DNA of 64,000 bases from Burkholderia sp. Ac-20365 (lineage in GTDB: Bacteria > Pseudomonadota > Gammaproteobacteria > Burkholderiales > Burkholderiaceae): the NCBI RefSeq assembly GCF_017104715.1, contig NZ_JAAGPI010000012.1, positions 124,001-188,000 of the forward strand. The letters run 5' to 3'. The position numbers and the translations under genes were made by a program. Below the pieces are notes generated by a model. It saw only the letters and a list, made by a program, of their open reading frames with translations. It did not search any database and had not been told where the DNA came from. Each line of letters begins with the position of its first letter. Position 1 is the stretch's first letter. Of the stretch, positions 17,200-25,952 are shown piece after piece.

Positions 17200-17211
17200 G
17201 AAATCGCTATC
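17200..17211. promoter_or_regulatory. Weak LacI-type operator candidate
   Basis: GAAATCGCTATC differs from the strong palindrome GAAAGCGCTTTC at two symmetric positions. The bases around it (ATG before, TTTTAC after) match those around the site at 24571-24582. It is 203 bp before the ABC permease start on the minus strand. Confidence 0.4.
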
Positions 17212-17292
17212 TTTTACAAACTGCAAGCAAGTCGACGAAAGAAGGAAAATACGTCGTCAATCGTGGATTAAATCACCTTCTGACGTCCGTTA

Positions 17293-17322
17293 TTGAATCA
17301 TGATAGCGCTTTCATGTATTGT
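17293..17322 (+). promoter_or_regulatory. Predicted porin 2 promoter with embedded LacI-type operator (17299-17316)
   Basis: CATGATAGCGCTTTCATG is an 18-bp palindrome broken at a single base pair. It fills the spacer between TTGAAT (17293-17298) and TATTGT (17317-17322), an 18-bp spacing. A repressor bound here would block RNA polymerase directly. It is 170 bp before the porin 2 ATG. Confidence 0.6.
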
Positions 17323-17485
17323 TTCGCCAGCGAAGCCGAATCGCGGGCGTGGGCGGACATGCAAACTGAAAGTCGCGCGCGTCACCACGTAGAAAGAGCG
17401 CCACCTGAGTCAGGCGAAGACTTCGCAGGTCATCACAAGCCATGGACTTCAAGTCCTGCGTGCCAATCAAGGAGACACAGCCGCA

Positions 17486-18712
17486 ATGAAGATCAAACCA
17501 GTCGTCAGGCAGCTTCTCGTTTCAGGCGCCGGCCTCATCACGATTCCCGCGTTCGCGCAAAGCAGCGTGACGCTCTACGGGATCGTCGATACGGGGATCG
17601 GGTATCAGTCGAGTTCGACCACGCTCGGCTCAACCACGGGTGGCCACTCGGCCTTCAAGATGATCACGGGCGTGTGGGCGGGCAGCCGCTTCGGCCTGAG
17701 GGGTTCCGAAGACCTGGGCGGCGGCACCAAAGCGATCTTCACGCTCGAAGAGGGATACAACGCCAACAACGGCACGATGTCGACGAGCAACGTGATGTTC
17801 AGCCGCCAGGCATTCGTCGGCATCGCGAACACCACATACGGCTCTCTCACAGCGGGCCGGCAGTACGCGTCGTATTACCAGTTACTCTCGGCGTACAGCC
17901 CGACGACATGGCTCACCGGTTTCTTTGGCGCGCATCCGGGCGACCTGGATGGCATGGACACCATCTATCGCGCGAACAACACCCTGCTGTACACATCGCC
18001 TACGCTGTACGGCTTCAAGTTCAGCGGCTCGTATTCGTTTGCAGGCGTGCCCGGCAGCGTGTATCAGGGCTCGACGTGGAGCGCGGGGGTTCAGTACGCG
18101 CAAGGCCCCGTCGGCGTCGCCGTGGTCTTCTCGAAGATCAACAACTCGACGGCCAACGGCGGCGCATTCGGCACCGATTCGACGACATCGAACGCAGGGG
18201 CACAGGCGGGCATCTCGGCGGTAACGAATGGCTACCAGACGGCGCAATCGCAGCAGCGTTTCGCAGTCGGCGCGGGTTACACGTTCAACAGCCAGTTCGA
18301 TATCACCGCGACGTACTCGAACGTGCAGTACACGCCGGGTATCGGCTCCGCCTTCCATGACGAAGCGGTCTGGAATACGGGCGGCATCGTGTTGCACTGG
18401 AAGCCGCTTCCGGCATGGGACTTCGCGACAGGCTATAGCTATACGCGTGCGTCCAAAGCCAATGGCATCGCGAGTTCGGCACAGTATCAGCAGGCCGTTC
18501 TGTCCGAATACTACACGCTGTCCAAGCGCACGGGCATCTATGCACTGGAGGCGTATCAGCGCGCCAATGGGCAGACGCTGGCGCCGAACGCGACGGGTGG
18601 CGGCACGCACATCATCAATGCGACGGCAACGATCGGCGACGGATTCAATTCGTCGCCTTCTTCATCGCGCAGTATGGTGGGCGTGGGTGTTGGGATCGTG
18701 CATCGTTTCTAA
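17486..18712 (+). CDS. Outer-membrane porin, Burkholderia trimeric type (porin 2)
   Basis: A 408-residue porin with a signal peptide of about 22 residues ending in AFA, a mature N-terminus SSVTLYGIVDTGIGY and a C-terminal GIVHRF. It aligns with porin 1 over its whole length, with long identical stretches in protein and DNA, so the two are recent duplicates or are kept alike by gene conversion. Differences cluster in predicted outer loops and in a short insertion near residue 380. GGAGAC precedes the ATG. The promoter carries a LacI-type operator, so it is probably induced with the catabolic operons at 18777-25751 and 26889-35374. Confidence 0.96.
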   Translation: MKIKPVVRQLLVSGAGLITIPAFAQSSVTLYGIVDTGIGYQSSSTTLGSTTGGHSAFKMITGVWAGSRFGLRGSEDLGGGTKAIFTLEEGYNANNGTMSTSNVMFSRQAFVGIANTTYGSLTAGRQYASYYQLLSAYSPTTWLTGFFGAHPGDLDGMDTIYRANNTLLYTSPTLYGFKFSGSYSFAGVPGSVYQGSTWSAGVQYAQGPVGVAVVFSKINNSTANGGAFGTDSTTSNAGAQAGISAVTNGYQTAQSQQRFAVGAGYTFNSQFDITATYSNVQYTPGIGSAFHDEAVWNTGGIVLHWKPLPAWDFATGYSYTRASKANGIASSAQYQQAVLSEYYTLSKRTGIYALEAYQRANGQTLAPNATGGGTHIINATATIGDGFNSSPSSSRSMVGVGVGIVHRF

Positions 18713-18719
18713 AGCAGAA

Positions 18720-18768
18720 TGCGCCGGGCGATCAGGCGGCTGCACGCCGCCGCGTTTTGTCCGGCGCA
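18720..18768. terminator. Stem-loop terminator between convergent porin 2 and dehydrogenase genes
   Basis: TGCGCCGG and CCGGCGCA form an 8-bp outer stem enclosing a second GGCGG/CCGCC stem. The structure sits eight bases after the porin stop and eight before the end of the convergent gene. T-rich stretches on either side are short, so it may act in both directions but is not a textbook terminator. Confidence 0.6.
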
Positions 18769-18776
18769 CTCTTTCA

Positions 18777-19775
18777 TTACTGATTGCGCTGGAATGACGG
18801 CGGCACGTTGACTTCGAGTGGATCGCGTTCCTGCTCTTGCGCGAGGATTGCCCGCGCGCCCTGCAACGCTTTTTCATAGCGCGCTTTCTCGGCTTGCACG
18901 CGTTCGGGCGTCCATTGATAGAAGCCGTCTTTCGCTTTCATGCCGACGCTTCCATTTTCGACGAGTTCGCTCATGTATCGGCTCGGCACATCGTCGTTGC
19001 AAAGGTCCGGATAGATCGTCGCGCCCGCGGCGCAATGGATATCAAGTCCCGCATGATCGCGCTGAAGCAGCGGTCCCGCTGCGATATAGCGAAAGCCGAA
19101 GCCATACCGGACGGCATTGTCGACATCTTCCGGCGTGGCGATGCCGCGTTCGACGAGCTTGATCGCTTCTCTGGAAAGCGCATGCTGAATCCGGTTCGCA
19201 AGAAAACCGGGGATATCGAGTTTCACGCGAACCGGCACCTTGTCGACGCTCTTGAGAAAGTCAGCCACGCGATCCGCCACGCTGATATCCGTGTGAGTCG
19301 AACAGACTACCTCCACGGCGGGAACCAGGTGTGCAGGCATGAAGTAATGTGTCCCCAGCATGCGTGCTCGCGTGCTCAACCCTTCGCCAATCTTGCTGAT
19401 CGGTATCGCCGATGAATTGCTGCACAGCGGTGTATCGGGCCTGGCCAGCCGTTCGAGTTCCGCGAAGATCTCCTGCTTGATGCCGAGTTGTTCGGGCGCC
19501 GCCTCGATCACCAGATCGATTTCTTGCCACGGAACCGTTTGCAACACTTCATGATGAATAAAGCGTTCAGGTTCGAAAGGCCTGTCCAGTTTTTCCAACG
19601 CCGATTGCAGACGCTGCGGCATCGATTCGAGCATGCCGTCGCGCGGATTCACGATATGAGCATGCCAGCCGCAAGCCACGAAACTCGCGGCGATATCGGC
19701 ACCCATCGTGCCGCCGCCAACAACGGCGATCGACTTTCCAACCGGGTTCACCGGACTCGTTTGGGTACTGTGCAT
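18777..19775 (-). CDS. 3-hydroxyacyl-CoA dehydrogenase family protein
   Basis: A 332-residue NAD-dependent dehydrogenase with the Rossmann motif GGGTMG (about 20-25) and the 3HCDH core. The catalytic histidine is in GTHYFMPAHLVPAVEVV, which resembles the L-carnitine dehydrogenase/lambda-crystallin branch as much as classic 3-hydroxybutyryl-CoA dehydrogenase. The C-terminal domain carries NRIQHALSREAIKLVERGIA. The ATG at 19775 has GGAG seven bases upstream; a GTG at 19808 is less likely. It is the last gene of the operon that begins with the enolase-superfamily gene at 25751, and would oxidise the 3-hydroxy product of the crotonase. Confidence 0.92.
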   Translation of the reverse strand: MHSTQTSPVNPVGKSIAVVGGGTMGADIAASFVACGWHAHIVNPRDGMLESMPQRLQSALEKLDRPFEPERFIHHEVLQTVPWQEIDLVIEAAPEQLGIKQEIFAELERLARPDTPLCSNSSAIPISKIGEGLSTRARMLGTHYFMPAHLVPAVEVVCSTHTDISVADRVADFLKSVDKVPVRVKLDIPGFLANRIQHALSREAIKLVERGIATPEDVDNAVRYGFGFRYIAAGPLLQRDHAGLDIHCAAGATIYPDLCNDDVPSRYMSELVENGSVGMKAKDGFYQWTPERVQAEKARYEKALQGARAILAQEQERDPLEVNVPPSFQRNQ

Positions 19776-19826
19776 GCAATGCTCCGTGGTTGAATGACAG
19801 GCAGACACGCCTTCCCACTGCCGGAC

Positions 19827-20816
19827 TCAGGATGACTTGATGAACTGGTTCGTATAGAACGCGGTTGCCGGCAAATCCGTCTTCACGCCGGCATAGGTCT
19901 TCATGATATCGAGTGTCTTCTCCATATCGGCTGGATTCATATATCCCGTCGGCGTCGTATTCGTCGCCAAACCCTGAAAGACGTGAAGACCATCGCGAAT
20001 CACCTTCACGTTCAACGGCGTTTCGCTGACTTTCATGAGTGCGTCCACCGCTGCGTCCGGTTCCTTGAGCGCGGCAGCCCATGAACGCTGCACACCCTTG
20101 ACGACCTTCTGTACCAGTTCGGGCCGCTCTTTCAGCGTATCGATGTGCGTAATGACGCCCGAGCCAAGCGTGGGCGCGCCGAGTTCCGCATAGGTCAAAG
20201 ACTTTGCATTAAAGCCGTTGGCGCGCAGCGTGACGGGTTGATCCGACACACCGCCGAAGGAAGCGTCGACACGTCCTTCTCGCAATGCTGCGAGACTCGC
20301 CGTGCCGTCGAGGTACACCATCTCGACATCGCTCGCTTTCATCCTGTTTGCTGCCAGTACGGCCGGCCAGATCTGGCTATTGCCGTCACCCGGTGTCGCC
20401 GATACTTTCTTGCCGATCAGATCGCGCGCATTTTTAACTTCGAGCCCGCGACCCGAGATCCAGAGCACACCGAGATTGCTCCTTGCCACCGTCATGACTT
20501 CGATGATGGGAATGCCTTGCGCGCGAGCGGCCATGACTGCACCCGTATCGACCCACGCGAACATATCGTTTTTCGAACCCACTTGCCGCGCAGTGGCACC
20601 GGAACCCTTGCCTTGCGCCACCTCGAGATCGATACCGAGTTCCTTGAAGTAACCGCGTTCGCGGCCAAGAACGACAGGTGCGTAATTTCCGACCCAGGAC
20701 CAGTTGAAACGGAACGTCACCTTTTCAAGCTGCTGGGCGCTCGCGCTCCGTCCTCCAATGAGCAACCCGGCCGCCGATAGCGCCCAACCCGCAATAAAAT
20801 CTCTCCGTGAAATCAT
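19827..20816 (-). CDS. ABC transporter substrate-binding protein (NMT1/THI5-like, Tat-type leader)
   Basis: A 329-residue binding protein. The N-terminus SRRDFIAGWALSAAGLL is a twin-arginine type signal with cleavage after about residue 27 (ASA). The mature part begins VTFRFNWSWVGNYAPVVLG, matching the NMT1/THI5 fold. Export folded by Tat is unusual for this family but known. GGAGA precedes the ATG. Its ATPase and permease lie upstream in the same operon. It shares the fold but little close sequence with the binding protein at 15052, so the two importers probably take different ligands. Confidence 0.93.
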   Translation of the reverse strand: MISRRDFIAGWALSAAGLLIGGRSASAQQLEKVTFRFNWSWVGNYAPVVLGRERGYFKELGIDLEVAQGKGSGATARQVGSKNDMFAWVDTGAVMAARAQGIPIIEVMTVARSNLGVLWISGRGLEVKNARDLIGKKVSATPGDGNSQIWPAVLAANRMKASDVEMVYLDGTASLAALREGRVDASFGGVSDQPVTLRANGFNAKSLTYAELGAPTLGSGVITHIDTLKERPELVQKVVKGVQRSWAAALKEPDAAVDALMKVSETPLNVKVIRDGLHVFQGLATNTTPTGYMNPADMEKTLDIMKTYAGVKTDLPATAFYTNQFIKSS

Positions 20817-20864
20817 GATCGTCTCCTCGGCCTCATTGTGTGGGCGCTTTGGTGGTACCGCGCT

Positions 20865-21668
20865 TCAGTATTTGATGATTCCGCGGCGCATGAAGCTCTC
20901 GGTTATCCGGTCGCAGTAGTCGGAGAACCGCTGACTCTTGAGTACTTCCTTGTTGCGAGGCCGTGGAAGATCAATGGCGAGAACTTCATCGACCTGACCC
21001 GGCCGCGGCGTCATGACGATGATGCGATCCGAAAGCGCGACCGCTTCGGCAATGCCGTGAGTAATGAAAAGCACCGTCGGACGTCGTTCGAGCCACATCT
21101 TCTCCAGATCGATCCGCATTTGCTCGCGCGTCAATGCATCGAGCGCACCGAAGGGCTCGTCGAAAAACAGAACGGAAGGATCGTGGACGAGCGCCCGGCA
21201 AATCGCGGCACGCTGGCGCATCCCGCCAGACAGTTCCGCTGGATATTTGTGCGCGAATTCCTTTAGCCCGGTTTGCTCGAGAAGCTCATAGGCGCGTTGT
21301 TCGAGTTTGTCTTTCGGCAACCGGCGGATTTCCGCCTGCAACATCACGTTATCGAGTATCGTGCGCCATTCGTACAACGCGTGTTCCTGAAACACGATGC
21401 CGATATCCGTATAAGGCTTCTCAACCACTTTCCCACCGATCGTGACCGTTCCCGACGACGCACGCTCGAGCCCCGCCGCCATCAGCAGCAACGTGCTTTT
21501 TCCGCATCCGCTCGGACCGAGCACGGAGACAAACTCGCCTTTGGCGATCGAAAACGATGTCTCGTTCAGCGCCAGAAGATCGTCATCGTGAGTCGGGTAG
21601 ATTTTCTTCAGCCGGTCGATCGATACCTGAGTTCCGGATTTCCTCGATGCCTCGAACACCTGTTGCAT
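20865..21668 (-). CDS. ABC transporter ATP-binding protein (SsuB/TauB family)
   Basis: A 267-residue ABC importer ATPase with Walker A GPSGCGKST (about 51-59), signature LSGGMRQRAAICRAL, Walker B VLFFDEPFGALD and switch FITHGIAEAVAL. It is clearly paralogous to the ATPase at 13666. It lies between its permease and binding protein, all on the minus strand with gaps of 40-50 bp. It energises import in the enolase/crotonase operon. Confidence 0.95.
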   Translation of the reverse strand: MQQVFEASRKSGTQVSIDRLKKIYPTHDDDLLALNETSFSIAKGEFVSVLGPSGCGKSTLLLMAAGLERASSGTVTIGGKVVEKPYTDIGIVFQEHALYEWRTILDNVMLQAEIRRLPKDKLEQRAYELLEQTGLKEFAHKYPAELSGGMRQRAAICRALVHDPSVLFFDEPFGALDALTREQMRIDLEKMWLERRPTVLFITHGIAEAVALSDRIIVMTPRPGQVDEVLAIDLPRPRNKEVLKSQRFSDYCDRITESFMRRGIIKY

Positions 21669-21710
21669 GTCATGTCTCCGTCTGGGTTCCAGTCCTTCGT
21701 GTTCGCGGGA

Positions 21711-22541
21711 TCAGTTGCGCTGCACGCTGCGCCAGCCTGTCGCGAGACGTTCGACCACTTCGACAAGAAAGTAGAGAACGATGCCCATCACACTGAGAAT
21801 CAGCATGCCGGCGAAAGCCAGTTTCGTGTTCATCTGGCCATTGGCCACGAGAACGAGATAGCCCAGGCCCTGCTGCGACGCGATGAACTCGCCAACAATG
21901 GCGCCAATCGCCGACGACGCCATCGCCATTTTCAGACCGGCAAATATATTGGGCAGCGCATGCGGAAGCCGAACCTTGAAGAAAAGATCGAGCGGCGTGG
22001 CACCCATCGACCGGGCGACGCGAACGGGCTGCGGACTCAACGAGGTGAACCCGACAATCGACTGTATGACCACGGCAAAGAACGAAATCAGTACCGCGAT
22101 CAACAACTTTGGCGTAAAGCCAAATCCAAACCAGATAACGAATAGCGGCGCAATGGCGATCTTTGGGATCATCTGCGAAAAGACGATTAGCGGATAAATT
22201 GCGCGCCTTGCAAACGACGAGAACGAAATGAGTAGCGCAAGTGGCACACCCACCAGCACCGACGCGACGAACGATGTGACAATGACGACGAGCGTCGCCT
22301 GTCCATTGCGCGCCAGCACGCCGGCGTTGTCGTAGATCTCCGTGAAGATTTCCGATGGCATCGGCAGAAGATACGAGGGAATATGCAGCAATCGAACCGC
22401 GCCCTCCCAGAACACAAAGAAGCAGGCTATTGCAACGATCGGATAAAGACTCGCGGAAATCGTCGCTCTGGACTTCTTCCTTGCAGCGGCTCCGCCTGTC
22501 GCCCATGACGACGGCTTCAAAAGCTTTCTGTGTGAATGCAC
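21711..22541 (-). CDS. ABC transporter permease (SsuC/TauC-like)
   Basis: A 276-residue permease with about six membrane helices and a basic 25-residue N-terminal tail. The coupling segment is SMGATPLDLFFKVRLPHALP. The start is a GTG with GGAG about eight bases upstream; no in-frame ATG fits better. It is paralogous to the permease at 16131 but pairs with the ATPase at 20865 and the binding protein at 19827. It follows the Gfo/Idh gene by 59 bp in the same operon. Confidence 0.93.
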   Translation of the reverse strand: MHSHRKLLKPSSWATGGAAARKKSRATISASLYPIVAIACFFVFWEGAVRLLHIPSYLLPMPSEIFTEIYDNAGVLARNGQATLVVIVTSFVASVLVGVPLALLISFSSFARRAIYPLIVFSQMIPKIAIAPLFVIWFGFGFTPKLLIAVLISFFAVVIQSIVGFTSLSPQPVRVARSMGATPLDLFFKVRLPHALPNIFAGLKMAMASSAIGAIVGEFIASQQGLGYLVLVANGQMNTKLAFAGMLILSVMGIVLYFLVEVVERLATGWRSVQRN

Positions 22542-22600
22542 GATGCTGTCTCCGCAATAAGAGATCGACTATTCGCCGATAGTCGTTTTATACGACCCAC

Positions 22601-23704
22601 TCATGCTGCTGGGGCACGTTGCCTCTCGAACCATCCGTTATATTTTGGGTGTGTCGCGTCGATTGGAAATTCGACGACGCTGCGCGACTCGGCCGATTCG
22701 AAGAATGCCGTCACAAGCTCAATGGATGCGCGTGCGTCGGACAGCGTGACCGGGAATGGCGTTCCTGTCGCAAGCGCCTCATAAAAGAGCTCGTATTGCC
22801 GAATAAACCAGCTGGATGCTGGCGCCAGTTCTGCCATCTTCTCTTCGATTGCCAGCTGCATCTCCGGCGTGCGCGGAATCACTGTCCACGGTTCCTCGGC
22901 GGGACGCGACGAATCGTCGTCATAGCCAACCCGCTCGAAAGTCACGTTCTCGAAACACAATCGAAGTCTCGTCACCTGCCGGGCCGACCCGAGCGTCGCG
23001 CAAAGCGAAGCAAGCGATCCGTCCTGCATCTGAAGGCTGGCGACTGCACAGTCTTCGACTTCGATCGGGTTTACACGCGTCGTCTTGAAACACGTGGCTG
23101 CCTTTACCGGACCGAGAAGCCATAAAAGAACATCGTGAATGTGAATGGCTTGCGTGAGCAGCACGCCGCCAAGCTCCGTCGCGAACTTCCCTCGCCACGC
23201 GACCTGATAATAGTCGGCGTCGCGACGCTTTGCCGTATCCACGCTCGATACAAAATGCCTGCCTGCAAGCCCTGAACGAATCACATGCCTCACCCTGGCC
23301 AGACCGTTTCCGAACCGGTACTGGAAAACCGGCATCACGCGCGCAGTGGATCGCGCCTCTTCGGCGATCACTGCATCGACCTCGGCGAGCGACGCGACAA
23401 AGGGCTTTTCGCACACCACGTGCTTTCCGCTTCTCAAACAACTGATGATCATCCGGTAATGCAGCGACGGCGGCGTGCAGATCACCACGACATCGACATC
23501 AGGCATCGAGAGGATGTCGTCGAAATTGCCCGACACTTTTGGAATCTCGTACCGGGCGGCGAAGCTTGCCGCCTTTTCCATATCGCTATCGCAGCACGCG
23601 ATCACGCGAAAGCGGTCCGGCAAATGCGCGAAGCCGTCCCGGACATGCCAGTCGGCCACCCATCCGCAACCGACAATGGCAACGTTGAGCATGGCGGTGG
23701 TCAT
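22601..23704 (-). CDS. Gfo/Idh/MocA family oxidoreductase (copy 1)
   Basis: A 367-residue NAD(P)-dependent dehydrogenase of sugars, inositols or related polyols. The N-terminal Rossmann domain has IVGCGWVADWH, and the catalytic lysine is K100 in CEKP. The C-terminal alpha/beta domain has WRGKFATELGGVLLTQAIHIHD, with the family's active-site histidines. The ATG at 23704 has GAGGA upstream; the frame also stays open into the preceding crotonase gene. It is strongly similar to copy 2 at 30226 (for example FQYRFGNG, RVNPIEVEDC, CFENVTFER), so the two are paralogues placed in two neighbouring operons. This makes the imported compound likely to be a polyol, sugar or sugar acid. Confidence 0.93.
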   Translation of the reverse strand: MTTAMLNVAIVGCGWVADWHVRDGFAHLPDRFRVIACCDSDMEKAASFAARYEIPKVSGNFDDILSMPDVDVVVICTPPSLHYRMIISCLRSGKHVVCEKPFVASLAEVDAVIAEEARSTARVMPVFQYRFGNGLARVRHVIRSGLAGRHFVSSVDTAKRRDADYYQVAWRGKFATELGGVLLTQAIHIHDVLLWLLGPVKAATCFKTTRVNPIEVEDCAVASLQMQDGSLASLCATLGSARQVTRLRLCFENVTFERVGYDDDSSRPAEEPWTVIPRTPEMQLAIEEKMAELAPASSWFIRQYELFYEALATGTPFPVTLSDARASIELVTAFFESAESRSVVEFPIDATHPKYNGWFERQRAPAA

Positions 23705-23729
23705 CGGCTCGTCCTCAAGAAGGCGATCA

Positions 23730-24533
23730 TCAAAGGCCCGTGAATTTCGGCGCGCGTTTCTCGGAGAACGCTGCCAGACCTTCCGCACGATCCGACGTGG
23801 ACTGGTTTCGCACCACCATCATCCGTTCGAAGGCAATGCCGTTCTCATGCGTTGCGCCCGTCGCGACGCGCAAACACGCCTTCATGGCCTGCACCGCCAA
23901 TGGTCCGCGCATCGCAACGATTTCGGCGATTGCCAGCGCCCGGTTTACCGTCTGCGACGGCTCGCAAACTTCGACCACATAGCCGAGTTCTTTCGCGGTT
24001 TGCGCGGAAATCGGCTCGCCCGTCATCAGCATGTAGGCGGCCATGGCGGGTCCGACCTTGCGCGGCAGACGCTGCGTGCCGCCGTCGCCCGCCATGCCCG
24101 CTGTCTTCGCTTCGGGTTGCCCGAACAGCGCGTTGCTGCCTGCAACGACGAAATCGCAGCACATCGCAAGTTCGTTGCCGGCGCCATAGGTGTAGCCGTT
24201 GGCGGCCGCAATGAGTGGCTTAGGAAACCGCTCGATCTCCTCCCACGCGGCAGCACGGCGCGGATCGTTCACGACGGCCGCCGAGCCGAACTTGTGCATG
24301 TTCTTCAAGTCCGCCCCTGCGGAAAAAGCCGTCTCGTCACCCGTAATCACGACACATCGAACGTCGAGATCATCCTTGAACTGACGCAGCAGCCGTCCAA
24401 TTTCGATCACCATCCCATTGGTCATCGCGTTGCGCTTTTCGGGCCGCGCAATCCTGACGAGCCGCACATGCTTCGACGCTTCCGCCGACTGGATGAATTG
24501 GCTGTCTCCCTCTGCAAGGCTGCCCAGGCTCAT
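23730..24533 (-). CDS. Enoyl-CoA hydratase/isomerase (crotonase), copy 1
   Basis: A 267-residue crotonase with AFSAGADLKN and YGAGNELAMCCDF forming the oxyanion hole. Both catalytic glutamates are kept (in GAGNE and in GQPE). It is a close paralogue of the crotonase at 33598, sharing GDGGTQRLPRK and the SEKRAPKFTG-type tail. AGGAGA lies seven bases before the ATG. It has its own predicted promoter with a LacI-type operator (24566-24595), so it can be transcribed apart from the enolase gene upstream. Confidence 0.93.
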   Translation of the reverse strand: MSLGSLAEGDSQFIQSAEASKHVRLVRIARPEKRNAMTNGMVIEIGRLLRQFKDDLDVRCVVITGDETAFSAGADLKNMHKFGSAAVVNDPRRAAAWEEIERFPKPLIAAANGYTYGAGNELAMCCDFVVAGSNALFGQPEAKTAGMAGDGGTQRLPRKVGPAMAAYMLMTGEPISAQTAKELGYVVEVCEPSQTVNRALAIAEIVAMRGPLAVQAMKACLRVATGATHENGIAFERMMVVRNQSTSDRAEGLAAFSEKRAPKFTGL

Positions 24534-24565
24534 CGTTTGTCTCCTGATCGAAACTGCTTTACCCG

Positions 24566-24595
24566 AGTATGAAACCGCTTTCTTTTACGTGTCAA
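24566..24595 (-). promoter_or_regulatory. Predicted promoter with embedded LacI-type operator (24571-24582)
   Basis: On the minus strand a perfect TTGACA (24595-24590) and CATACT (24571-24566) are 18 bp apart. The spacer holds the palindrome GAAACCGCTTTC, one mismatch from GAAAGCGCTTTC. The arrangement closely copies the one at 35485-35513. It drives the crotonase gene at 24533. Confidence 0.65.
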
Positions 24596-24626
24596 CTCAG
24601 GACCATCCCGACAACGCGCGTCAGTA

Positions 24627-25751
24627 TCAATCGACTGTTTCCCACACGCCGTACTTGCGCACCTGCTTCTCGTCGAAACCGAAGCCGAGCCCGGCTTCCT
24701 GATGCAGCAACGCCTGCCCGTCGCTGAATTCCAGCTGACGATCCAGCAGGCGCCGGAAATTCAGCACCTGGTCGTCCGGGAAGAGCTCCACGTAGCGCGC
24801 ATTGGGCGTCGCCGCGACCAGCGGCGCGTGCAGATCGTGAAACCAGTGGGGACACACCACGACGCCGTAACTCGACGCCGTGGCCGCAATCCGCTTCCAT
24901 TCGGTAATGCCGCCGCACACGGCTGCGTCCGTCTGCAGAATGGACGCGCCGCCGCTATCCAGCAGCGCCTTGTGATACCAGCGGCCGTAGGCGATCTCGG
25001 CGGTGGCGATGGGAACCTGCGTGCGCTGCGCGAGCCGCGCGTGGTTTTCGATGTCGTCGGGAGAAAACGGCTCTTCGATGAAGTACGGCTCGAACTCTTC
25101 GAAGCGACGCACATACTGCAGTGCCTGCGTCAGATCCAGCCATGCGTTATTGCAGTCCAGCATCAGTTCGACATCCGGCCCGATCGCCTCGCGCGCGGCA
25201 CGCACGCGCGCCGCCTCTTCCTTCGGCGAAAAGCGCCCCGTCTTCATCTTGACCGCGCGGAAGCCGAGCTCGACGTAGCGCGCCATTTCGTCCGCGAGCA
25301 GCCCGTCGGTCTTGCCATCGAGGTAATAGCCACCACTCGCGTAAGCGAGCACGGAGTTCGATGCCGCAGCCCCCAGATAGCGATGCAGCGGCAGGCCACT
25401 CGTTCTGGCGTTCATATCCCAGATCGCGATGTCGATGGCGCTGATGGCCCGCATGACGACGCCCGCGCGCCCTTGCAACAGGGACTCCTGGTACATCGAC
25501 GACCAGATGCTCTCGACCTCGTTCGACTCGCGGCCCAGCACGACCGGCGCGAGGATCGCGGCGACGATCTCGTTGAAGATGCGCCCCGCAGAACTGCCGA
25601 TATAGCAGAAGCCGATACCTTCCGCGCCGTTGTCCGCACGGAGTTTGATCAATCCATAGTGGCGCGTTGTGACGCTCCGGTTGGAAAACGACGTGGCGCG
25701 ATCCAGTGGCACGCAGGCGGTACAGACTTCGATGGCTGAGATTTTGGGCAT
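24627..25751 (-). CDS. Enolase-superfamily protein (mandelate racemase/muconate lactonizing enzyme type)
   Basis: A 374-residue enzyme that removes the alpha proton of a carboxylate. The capping domain covers about residues 1-130. In the barrel I see the KxK motif K168/K170 (VKMKTG), metal ligands D199 (LDCNN), E226 (IEEP) and E252 (ATAEIAYG), and a D275/H302 pair spaced 27 residues apart, as in mandelate racemase (D270/H297). This places it in the mandelate racemase subgroup, most of which dehydrate sugar acids. GAGGAAG precedes the ATG. It heads the operon running to 18777, and its promoter holds a LacI-type operator. Confidence 0.93.
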   Translation of the reverse strand: MPKISAIEVCTACVPLDRATSFSNRSVTTRHYGLIKLRADNGAEGIGFCYIGSSAGRIFNEIVAAILAPVVLGRESNEVESIWSSMYQESLLQGRAGVVMRAISAIDIAIWDMNARTSGLPLHRYLGAAASNSVLAYASGGYYLDGKTDGLLADEMARYVELGFRAVKMKTGRFSPKEEAARVRAAREAIGPDVELMLDCNNAWLDLTQALQYVRRFEEFEPYFIEEPFSPDDIENHARLAQRTQVPIATAEIAYGRWYHKALLDSGGASILQTDAAVCGGITEWKRIAATASSYGVVVCPHWFHDLHAPLVAATPNARYVELFPDDQVLNFRRLLDRQLEFSDGQALLHQEAGLGFGFDEKQVRKYGVWETVD

Positions 25752-25890
25752 CTGGGCTTCCTCTGACGTTCATCCGGCGATGATGAGAGCGATGTGTGCA
25801 GACGAATTGTGGTCGTCACCCCTACCCCGAACAACCGCGTCGACCCGCCTTCAGAACTCACAAATTCCGTGTTTTCGCGGCATCGAAAAT

Positions 25891-25918
25891 GTCATAGAAA
25901 GCGCTTTCTCAACTACAA
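25891..25918 (-). promoter_or_regulatory. Predicted promoter with embedded LacI-type operator (25896-25909)
   Basis: AGAAAGCGCTTTCT is a perfect 14-bp palindrome. On the minus strand it fills the 16-bp spacer between TTGTAG (25918-25913) and TATGAC (25896-25891), upstream of the enolase-superfamily gene. It also sits 44 bp before the divergent LysR gene and could affect both. Confidence 0.65.
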
Positions 25919-25952
25919 TGGATCCAGCGATATCTCACTTTCGGTGAGCTGA

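Larger units (their letters stand above)
16998..17485. promoter_or_regulatory. 488-bp divergent regulatory region between ABC operon and porin 2
   Basis: No convincing gene lies here. It holds the ribosome sites of both flanking genes (AGGAG at 17003-17007 on the minus strand, GGAGAC near 17471 on the plus strand) and two CG-centred palindromes, 17200-17211 and 17299-17316, that match the LacI-type motif listed separately. The stretch is clearly more AT-rich than the genes around it, as expected for two promoters and several binding sites. Confidence 0.6.

Noticed and set aside
17293..18360. 355-codon frame overlapping porin 2
   Set aside because: It runs in another frame of the porin and its leader; the porin frame has a signal peptide, ribosome site and full homology pattern.
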